Shown here piece after piece: positions 22,162 to 27,670 of a stretch of DNA of 27,670 bases; within the stretch, counting starts at the first letter, position 1; each line of letters starts with the position of its first letter. Origin of the DNA: Caryophanales bacterium UBA6259. Its GTDB lineage: Bacteria > Bacillota > Bacilli > Tepidibacillales > Tepidibacillaceae. The notes under the pieces are model-generated. The model ran no database searches. It saw nothing but the letters and a program-made list of their open reading frames with translations, and was not told the DNA's origin. The position numbers and the translations under genes were made by a program. Where the stretch lies: NCBI GenBank assembly GCA_002441135.1, contig DJVJ01000059.1:1-27670 (forward strand), written 5' to 3'.

Positions 22162-23349
22162 ATGGGGATACAACCTTCAAAAAGAATGGGGAATTTTACG
22201 ACAAGTATCTTTAGTGAGTTGGCACAATTAAAAAGAGAACAACAAAGATTGGGAGTAGAAGTTATTGATTTAAGTGTAGGTAGTCCAGATCTTCCTCCAC
22301 CTAAATTTATTATGGAGGAGCTAGCAAAACAGGTAATGAATTCAGAGCAATATGGATATAGCCTAACTGGAATAGGGGAGTTCTATGAAGCGGTTTCAAC
22401 CTATTATTCTAGAAGGCATGGAGTGAATATAGCTGCAGAAAATGAGGTTGCTTTGCTCATGGGATCTCAGGATGGCTTAGTTCACCTTCCATTATTTTTC
22501 ACAGATTCTGGTGATATTGTTCTTGCTCCAGATCCCGGATATACTGCTTATGAAGCAGGAATCAATGTAGCTAGTGCAACCCTTTTTCCGATGCCATTAA
22601 GAGAAGAAAATCAGTTTTTGCCTTGCTTAGAGGAAATACCAGAGGATATTGCTCGAAAGGCAAAGATGATGATTTTGAATTTTCCCGGTAATCCAGTACC
22701 TACATTAGGGAATAAGGAGTTTTTTGAAAAGGTAGTTGCTTTTGCGAAAAAGCATCAAATATTAGTTGTTCATGATTTTGCTTATTCAGAATTAGTATTT
22801 GATCATAACCATGCTACTAGTTTTTTAGAGGTTGAAGGAGCAAAAGAGATAGGAATAGAAATTAATTCTTTATCCAAAAGCTTTAATTTAGCTGGTGCAC
22901 GAATTGGATATATTGTAGGGAATAAAGAGATCATTAATCTGATTCAACGGTTTAAATCTAATTTAGATTATGGTGTATTCATACCTGTTCAAAAAGCAGC
23001 GGTTAGTGCACTTATAGATGATAGAGGTTTTCTTGAACAGAATGCTAAAATTTATGAAAAAAGAAGAGATATACTAGTTAATGGTTTCAAAGAGTTAGGA
23101 TGGGAAATAGCAGCATCACCAGCCACTATGTTTTTATGGGCACGAATTCCTGATGGATGGCAGTCAAAGGAATTTGCTTTTGAATTACTTTCTCGATCGG
23201 GAGTAGTTGTTACGCCAGGTAATGCTTTTGGTAAAAACGGTGAAGGATACGTGCGTATTGCCTTGGTTCAAAATGAGGAGAAGCTAAAGCTAGCAATAGA
23301 CAAGATTAAACAAAGTAATATTCTAGCATCGATTAAGGATTCTAAATAA
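22162..23349 (+). CDS. Class I/II PLP-dependent aminotransferase
   Basis: A 395-residue fold-type I aminotransferase. The Schiff-base Lys is K239 in NSLSKSFNLAGARIGY. Other cofactor contacts are NFPGNPVP (about 173-180), HDFAYSEL (D205, Y208) and GSQDGLVHL (about 101-109). Its closest look is to LL-diaminopimelate or aspartate/aromatic aminotransferases. The substrate cannot be fixed by sequence, though neighbours pheA and ilvE point to amino acid synthesis. ATG 22162 follows GGGAGGA; an upstream TTG frame (22093) would start inside a promoter-like region (TATACT at 22099) and is rejected. A small hairpin (ATCACC/GGTGAT, about 22110-22134) lies in the leader. Confidence 0.85.
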   Translation: MGIQPSKRMGNFTTSIFSELAQLKREQQRLGVEVIDLSVGSPDLPPPKFIMEELAKQVMNSEQYGYSLTGIGEFYEAVSTYYSRRHGVNIAAENEVALLMGSQDGLVHLPLFFTDSGDIVLAPDPGYTAYEAGINVASATLFPMPLREENQFLPCLEEIPEDIARKAKMMILNFPGNPVPTLGNKEFFEKVVAFAKKHQILVVHDFAYSELVFDHNHATSFLEVEGAKEIGIEINSLSKSFNLAGARIGYIVGNKEIINLIQRFKSNLDYGVFIPVQKAAVSALIDDRGFLEQNAKIYEKRRDILVNGFKELGWEIAASPATMFLWARIPDGWQSKEFAFELLSRSGVVVTPGNAFGKNGEGYVRIALVQNEEKLKLAIDKIKQSNILASIKDSK

Positions 23350-23361
23350 ACTTGTAAAAAT

Positions 23362-23386
23362 AAAAAAACCCATATGGGTTTTTTTT
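23362..23386. terminator. Bidirectional terminator between the aminotransferase and ilvE
   Basis: AAAAAACCC-ATAT-GGGTTTTTT: a short GC stem with A and T runs on both sides, between convergent genes. Confidence 0.75.
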
Positions 23387-23392
23387 ATTTCA

Positions 23393-24298
23393 TTATAGCG
23401 CTTTTTGAACCACTGTCTCATCATATTCTACTTTAGTTCCATCGATTTCAACTGCTTTTCTAAATTGAACTAAAAGCTGATTTGTGACCGGACCAGGTTT
23501 TCCATCTCCGATTTGTCTTCCATCTACATCGATTACGGCAATTACTTCAGCAGCCGTTCCAGTCAGGAATACCTCATCGGCAATGTATACATCATGACGA
23601 GTAAATGGTTTTTCAACCACTTGATATCCTAGCAATTTTGCAATATCTATAATTGCATTCCTGGTAATTCCTTCTAATGCACCAATATAGGTTGGTGGGG
23701 TAATAAGTACACCTTCACGAATGATAAAGATATTATCACCGGAACCTTCTGCAACATATCCATCAGAATTTAACATTAATGCTTCCCCTACACCAGCACG
23801 ATTAGCCTCGATTTTAACCAAGACATTATTTAAGTAGTTCAGTGATTTAATTTGTGGATTAAGAGCATCAGGATTATTTCTCCGGGTTGGAACGGTGATG
23901 ATTTTAATTCCGTTGTCGTATAATTCTTTTGGCCATAAAGCTAATTGCTGAGCAATAATGATCACCTGAGACTTAGCACAACGATTAGGATCAAGCCCTA
24001 AATCTCCAACCCCTCTTGAAACAACCATACGGATGTATCCATCTCTTAGGTTATTTACCTTTAAAGTTTCTGTTATTGCTTGCTCAACCTCTTTATACGT
24101 CATACCAATCTCTAGCATAATCGACTTAGCGGAATCAAATAAACGTTTAATGTGTTGATTTAGGCGAAAGACATTACCGTTATAAACACGGATTCCTTCA
24201 AAAATTCCATCCCCATATAAGAAGCCATGATCAAAAACAGAAACTACAGCATCCTCCTTTTTTACAAACTCCCCATTCATGTAAATCCAACCACTCAT
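23393..24298 (-). CDS. ilvE: Branched-chain amino acid aminotransferase
   Basis: A 301-residue class IV PLP enzyme with IlvE features: N-terminal FDHGFLYGDGIFEGIRVYNG, the PLP Lys at K151 in PQIKSLNYLNNVL, GYVAEGSGDNIFII and EVFLTGTAAEVIAV. It catalyses the last step of Val, Leu and Ile synthesis (or the first of their breakdown) using 2-oxoglutarate/glutamate. D-amino acid transaminase is a relative, but the length and motifs fit IlvE. AGGGGGAAAC precedes the ATG. It lies 87 nt after pheA on the same strand with no clear terminator between, so cotranscription with pheA is likely. Confidence 0.92.
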   Translation of the reverse strand: MSGWIYMNGEFVKKEDAVVSVFDHGFLYGDGIFEGIRVYNGNVFRLNQHIKRLFDSAKSIMLEIGMTYKEVEQAITETLKVNNLRDGYIRMVVSRGVGDLGLDPNRCAKSQVIIIAQQLALWPKELYDNGIKIITVPTRRNNPDALNPQIKSLNYLNNVLVKIEANRAGVGEALMLNSDGYVAEGSGDNIFIIREGVLITPPTYIGALEGITRNAIIDIAKLLGYQVVEKPFTRHDVYIADEVFLTGTAAEVIAVIDVDGRQIGDGKPGPVTNQLLVQFRKAVEIDGTKVEYDETVVQKAL

Positions 24299-24385
24299 TT
24301 TTGTTTCCCCCTAAATTAATCATTAATATAAAAAATAATTTTTTAGTAATATTCAGCTAATTTTTTTTAAAAATGGAGTGTAACA

Positions 24386-25249
24386 TTAATAATGTTTAAC
24401 TAGATTATTAGAAACAAAGTAGTAAGGATAGCTGCCCAATTCTCTTACATGACATCCTAAAGCCTCAATCTCCGCGAATGCACCTGTTAGTAGAACAGGA
24501 TCTACTTTTTGTTCAATATCCATTATAAAGTAATAATTACCTAATCCTGTTTTTGTTGGCCTAGATTCTATTCGAGAAAGATTAATTTTTCTCCAGGCAA
24601 AAGCAGATAAAACTTGATGTAATGCTCCAGGATAATCTTTTGGTAGAGTGATCAAAATCATTGTTTTAAATAATTCACTTTCCACTAACTGTGGTATTTC
24701 TTTACTAACCACAATAAATCGTGTGTAGTTATTGTGATAATCTTGAATATGCTCTTGTAAAAATTCAAGCTGGTAAATTTCCTTCGCAAGCATTGTTCCA
24801 ATGGCTGCCCAAGGTTGTTCAGGGTGTTCACTCACTTTTTTGGCTGCTTCAGCAGTACTATTGGTATATATAATTTCAGCATCCATTAAATGATTTCTTA
24901 AATAATTTCTACATTGTGCAACAGCTTGGGGATGTGAAAAAACTTTTTTAATGGTTTTCATCTTATTTTCACCATTTGCCAATAAGTGTTGGTTAATTGG
25001 TAATACCAATTCAGAACGAATAGGTAGCTCAATCTGATGTATTAACCAATCTAAAGTCAGATTAACAGAGCCTTCAATGGAATTTTCTAAAGGTACGATT
25101 GCGAAATTAACTTCTCTCTTGTCTACTGCCTCTAACACATCGGGAATACTCTCATAGGGAAGATAAACATCGTCACTATTAAAAAAATGGCGGGCCGCCT
25201 CTTCTGTAAATGTCCCTTTTGGGCCTAAAAAAGCAATTTTTTTTGCCAT
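24386..25249 (-). CDS. pheA: Prephenate dehydratase
   Basis: A 287-residue monofunctional prephenate dehydratase that makes phenylpyruvate in phenylalanine synthesis. The catalytic domain (about 1-185) starts KIAFLGPKGTFTEEAA and holds VPLENSIEGSV, NSTAEAA (about 130-136) and NNYTRF (about 173-178, with the catalytic Thr-Arg-Phe). The C-terminal ACT domain (about 197-287) has GALHQVLSAFAWRKINLSRIESRP, where the ESRP motif mediates Phe feedback inhibition. The start is fixed by AGGAG. The promoter is at 25293-25321. With ilvE and the nearby aminotransferase it forms an amino acid synthesis cluster. Confidence 0.96.
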   Translation of the reverse strand: MAKKIAFLGPKGTFTEEAARHFFNSDDVYLPYESIPDVLEAVDKREVNFAIVPLENSIEGSVNLTLDWLIHQIELPIRSELVLPINQHLLANGENKMKTIKKVFSHPQAVAQCRNYLRNHLMDAEIIYTNSTAEAAKKVSEHPEQPWAAIGTMLAKEIYQLEFLQEHIQDYHNNYTRFIVVSKEIPQLVESELFKTMILITLPKDYPGALHQVLSAFAWRKINLSRIESRPTKTGLGNYYFIMDIEQKVDPVLLTGAFAEIEALGCHVRELGSYPYYFVSNNLVKHY

Positions 25250-25292
25250 TTTATTTTCTCCTCAAGCTGTTTAATTTTTCTATATTTTCATC

Positions 25293-25321
25293 ACTTTACT
25301 ACGTTGTCGTTTTAATGTCAA
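25293..25321 (-). promoter_or_regulatory. Promoter of pheA-ilvE with upstream cre-like element
   Basis: Minus strand TTGACA (-35, plus 25316-25321), 17 nt, TAAAGT (-10, 25293-25298). Upstream of the -35 at plus 25348-25361, TGAAAACGTTTTAT resembles a cre site with two mismatches, at about -69, a position where CcpA can activate. The cre call is weak. Confidence 0.6.
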
Positions 25322-25434
25322 TTATAAACATAGCTATTAATTTGAAGTGAAAACGTTTTATTTTCATGATAAAGAGCTGTAGAATCAAAAAGTTGAATAA
25401 ATTCAGACTTTTTTGCGTTTTTAATCAAAAAAAA

Positions 25435-25460
25435 GAAGAAACAGATTTCTCTGTTTCTTC
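25435..25460 (-). terminator. Terminator of the SQR-DUF1641 operon
   Basis: GAAGAAACAGA-TTTC-TCTGTTTCTTC is a perfect 11-bp stem. On the minus strand it is followed by eight T. Confidence 0.88.
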
Positions 25461-25477
25461 TATAAGTATTTATTCAA

Positions 25478-25891
25478 TTACTTGGAAAGATTTTTTAATA
25501 AAGTAAGCATAAATTTAAGACCTTTTTGAACCTCTGGGTCTTTCATTAATTTTAATAATGAACCAATGCCTACTTTAGAATTATCTTTTTTCACTTGCTC
25601 TTGAGTGTCTTCAACAGCATCAAGAAGATTGTGTACAGTATCAAGTCCGCCCATATCTGCAAATACGCGATCACCAAGTTCAGCTGCAGTACCTGCAATA
25701 CCAGCTAGTTTCACAACTGCACCAGTATTTAAAGCACGAGTAGCACTAGATACAAAAGTACCAACTTCAATTAAATCCTGAAGAACATTTTTTTCTTTTA
25801 AAACTACAAGAGTTTGAACAAGTTCTTTAACAACTGCTACTTCATCAGCAGTTAATTCTAAACGTTGCATTTCTAATGTTTTTTCACTCAT
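25478..25891 (-). CDS. DUF1641 protein, partner of the sulfide:quinone reductase
   Basis: A 137-residue, largely helical protein of the DUF1641 family, with the pattern VGTFVSSATRALNTGAVVKLAG followed by LDTVHNLLDAVED. It has no signal peptide or strong membrane segment. DUF1641 genes are commonly next to membrane-associated flavin oxidoreductases (in Bacillus subtilis yjlC lies beside ndh), suggesting an accessory or membrane-anchoring role; the function is unproven. It starts 16 nt after the oxidoreductase stop codon with AGAGGGGTG upstream, so it is the second gene of that operon, which ends at 25435-25460. Confidence 0.85.
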   Translation of the reverse strand: MSEKTLEMQRLELTADEVAVVKELVQTLVVLKEKNVLQDLIEVGTFVSSATRALNTGAVVKLAGIAGTAAELGDRVFADMGGLDTVHNLLDAVEDTQEQVKKDNSKVGIGSLLKLMKDPEVQKGLKFMLTLLKNLSK

Positions 25892-25907
25892 CCTAATACA
25901 CCCCTCT

Positions 25908-27047
25908 CTATAATAGTCCGCGAGCTGTCATCCAATACATTTCGTTAAACGCATGTTTAAACCAATGTATCATTGCTGATGCAGGAACTGGATTTGGTGG
26001 ATTATTATAATCCATGTTAATGTAAGTTCCATGCTCTAAGCCAGCTTCGATGAAGCAGAATACTTTACCATCATAAAAATTAGTAGGTGTAAGACCATGA
26101 AGTTCTTGTTCTAGGTTTTTCGCTACATACTCTGATTCATAGTGAGCAGTAGAACCAGCTTTACTGATTGTTAAGGCAGTAGCATCACCAATTACATAAA
26201 TATAGTTATCAGCAGTAGCCTTTAATGTATATGGATCAACTGGAATCCAACCTTGTTCATTTCCAAGACCAGAATCAAAGATTACTTTTGCACCACGGTG
26301 AGGTGGAATAGAAATTAATAGATCAAAGGATTCTTCTTTTCCATCTTTGGAATATAGAACTTTCTTTGATGGATCTACTTTTGCAGGAACAAACTCAGTA
26401 ACATAACGAATGTCACGCTTTTCAAGCTCTGGCTTGAACCATTGAGCAACCTTCACTGCTGAGTGTACAGTTTCTAGTGGGTAAGTATAAACCATTTCCA
26501 CTTTATCGCGAATTCCTTTTTTCTCAAAGAATTCATGCATCATTAAATATATTTCAACAGGTGCAACTGGGCACTTGTGAGGCATACCCATAGTGATTAG
26601 AACTTTACCACCTTTAAAGTTGGTAATTGCTTCTCTTAGTTTTAATGCGCCTTCAGCAGTATAGAAGTCATGACCAGCTTCTGGTAACCCAGGAACTAAG
26701 TCAAAACGAGGTACTGAACCTGTTCCGATTACTAAGTAATCATAAGAGAAGTCACCTTTTGTTGTAGAAAGGACTTTCTTATCTTTGTCAATTTTTGTAG
26801 CGTCAGCGATTACAAGATTTACATTTGGATGTAAAAGCGCTTTTTGCTTTTTGATATAGTGTTCTGGGTGTTGAAGACCAAATGCGACAAATAACCAACC
26901 TGGCTGATAAATATGTTCTTCTTCATTTGTAACCATGGTGATTTTTACTTCACCTTTTTTGATTTCACGATTTAATCCTTTTGCAAGGTGATTAGCAGCC
27001 ATAGTTCCGCCTGTACCACCGCCAAGAATTACGATTTGTTTAGCCAT
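25908..27047 (-). CDS. Sulfide:quinone oxidoreductase-type FAD protein
   Basis: A 379-residue flavoprotein of the sulfide:quinone reductase (SQR) family. The N-terminal dinucleotide site is KQIVILGGGTGGTMAANHL. The second FAD motif is near 284-300 (YVIGDAT...KAGSTAHY). Two Cys, C159 in GMPHKCPVAPVE and C331 in KVFCFIEAG, correspond to the redox-active pair that carries the sulfane sulfur intermediate. It oxidises sulfide and passes electrons to quinone, at the cytoplasmic membrane surface, for detoxification or respiration. Type II NADH dehydrogenase is the distant alternative, but the Cys pair argues for SQR. AAGGAGGGT precedes the ATG. Confidence 0.9.
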   Translation of the reverse strand: MAKQIVILGGGTGGTMAANHLAKGLNREIKKGEVKITMVTNEEEHIYQPGWLFVAFGLQHPEHYIKKQKALLHPNVNLVIADATKIDKDKKVLSTTKGDFSYDYLVIGTGSVPRFDLVPGLPEAGHDFYTAEGALKLREAITNFKGGKVLITMGMPHKCPVAPVEIYLMMHEFFEKKGIRDKVEMVYTYPLETVHSAVKVAQWFKPELEKRDIRYVTEFVPAKVDPSKKVLYSKDGKEESFDLLISIPPHRGAKVIFDSGLGNEQGWIPVDPYTLKATADNYIYVIGDATALTISKAGSTAHYESEYVAKNLEQELHGLTPTNFYDGKVFCFIEAGLEHGTYINMDYNNPPNPVPASAMIHWFKHAFNEMYWMTARGLL

Positions 27048-27106
27048 TTTTTACCCTCCTTATATACCTTTTCCTATTTAAATATATCTCTACTGCCATC
27101 TTTTCA

Positions 27107-27126
27107 TTTGTGAGCGTATACACAAA
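27107..27126. promoter_or_regulatory. Inverted repeat upstream of the SQR operon
   Basis: TTTGTG (27107-27112) and CACAAA (27121-27126) are separated by 8 nt and lie 60 nt upstream of the SQR start codon. It could be an operator for a sulfide- or redox-responsive repressor. I cannot match it to a known site, and the promoter itself is unclear. Confidence 0.3.
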
Positions 27127-27317
27127 CAAATAATAGAGGCATTTGTACCTTCTTATTGTAGTACAAGTGTTATCAATTTCCAATGGTTTTTTAATACTTT
27201 TTAAAAATAAAGATTACAAAATAACACTTCTAATTAGTTGTTAGGCAAAAGTACAAGAAAAATTCAATAGTTTTTCATAAAATATTAGATAAATATATTA
27301 AAAAGGAGATGAGTGCC

Positions 27318-27581
27318 GTGATTGAAATGACCATAATCATTGCAATGGCAATGTCCTTAACTCCCATTATAGCAAATTATATCAATGTTCCCAAAAAGCT
27401 AAGAGCATGGATAACATTAGTTATTATTATCCTTTTAAATATCGGAAATACCTGGTTTTTTGGAGATCACCAAGTATTATTGGCGATCAAACAAGGAATT
27501 AATGATGGGGTTATCGCGGTAGGGATTTATTCCGCTGGCAAAAATACCATGGAATATATGAAAAATGGGGATGAAAAATAA
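27318..27581 (+). CDS. Holin-like small membrane protein
   Basis: An 87-residue protein with two or three hydrophobic stretches (IIIAMAMSLTPIIANYI, then AWITLVIIILLNIGNTWFF) and a charged C-terminus. The end of the hydrophobic part, GINDGVIAVGIYSAGKNTMEYM, resembles the LLH/A118-type phage holin pattern. I prefer GTG 27318 because AAGGAG lies 9 nt before it; ATG 27309 overlaps that site. No other phage gene is visible nearby, so it is either an isolated prophage relic or a cellular holin-like protein (for example in lysis or export). The function is uncertain. Confidence 0.6.
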   Translation: MIEMTIIIAMAMSLTPIIANYINVPKKLRAWITLVIIILLNIGNTWFFGDHQVLLAIKQGINDGVIAVGIYSAGKNTMEYMKNGDEK

Positions 27582-27599
27582 AAATATTTTAAAATAGAA

Positions 27600-27628
27600 T
27601 TGACACTTATATTAAATCGTGTTAAGAT
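27600..27628 (+). promoter_or_regulatory. Promoter of the tRNA gene at the window end
   Basis: TTGACA (27600-27605), 17 nt, TAAGAT (27623-27628), about 20 nt before the tRNA. Confidence 0.75.
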
Positions 27629-27647
27629 AACACTTGTCCGAAAAAAT

Positions 27648-27670
27648 GGCTCGGTAGCTCAGTCGGTAGA
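27648..27670 (+). tRNA. tRNA gene, 5' part only (probably tRNA-Phe)
   Basis: The window ends after GGCTCGG-TA-GCTC-AGTCGGTA-GA, a tRNA acceptor strand, D stem and D loop. The 5' sequence matches Bacillus tRNA-Phe best, but the anticodon lies outside the window, so the identity is inferred. Confidence 0.75.

Overview
The window reads as a chromosome segment from a low-GC Gram-positive bacterium of the order Bacillales. The main evidence is the nrdR - dnaB - dnaI order, with DnaB and DnaI of the Bacillus primosome type. Strong anti-SD-matching ribosome binding sites, sigma-A-type promoters with 17-nt spacers, a CspA-family gene, a CarD-like regulator and a NfrA-type flavin reductase agree with this. 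A HesB-like selenoprotein (in-frame UGA), a class I iron-sulfur fumarase and a sulfide:quinone oxidoreductase suggest an anaerobic or facultative, sulfide-exposed lifestyle and a genome that encodes selenocysteine machinery. Selenocysteine use is uncommon in Bacillales. The genus is not determinable from the sequence alone.

Layout. 1-3501: an NhaC-type Na+/H+ antiporter (+) converges on a Na+/phosphate cotransporter with a PhoU-like tail (-). 3672-7308: nrdR, the convergent hesB-like selenoprotein gene, the dnaB-dnaI primosome operon and a tRNA-Ala(GGC) gene. 7355-8105: an NfsA/NfrA-type flavin reductase. 8281-13121: a complete five-gene branched-chain/hydrophobic amino acid ABC transporter operon (lipoprotein receptor, two permeases, two ATPases). 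A potentially RBS-sequestering leader precedes the receptor gene, and nearly identical terminators stand before and after the operon. 13124-16183: a hairpin cluster, the fumarase, and a secreted charged DUF5667-like protein on the opposite strand. 16264-17536: a CarD-like regulator followed by a 24-codon ORF (-), and divergently an 81-aa protein made of two repeats (+). 17577-19204: a perfect consensus promoter, a 26-codon leader ORF, a chain of mutually exclusive hairpins and an MFS efflux-type transporter. 19205-21527: a soluble MCP-like protein and an M29 aminopeptidase. 21629-22055: a cold shock gene with a long leader. 22162-25321: a class I/II aminotransferase, then pheA and ilvE on the opposite strand. 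25435-27047: a DUF1641 gene and a sulfide:quinone reductase. 27318-27670: a holin-like small membrane protein and the 5' end of a tRNA gene, probably tRNA-Phe.

The most interesting signals are two. First, the region in front of the MFS gene (17577-17886) folds on paper as a six-segment attenuator (1:2, 3:4, 5:6 versus 2:3, 4:5). Segment 1 overlaps the Shine-Dalgarno of the micro-ORF and two intrinsic terminators guard the transporter. This is the architecture expected of ribosome-stalling-induced antibiotic resistance, and I do not recognise this leader peptide. Second, the 98-codon selenoprotein gene at 4273-4569 would be missed or mis-called by standard gene finding because of its internal TGA. 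It carries a plausible bacterial SECIS hairpin immediately downstream of that codon.
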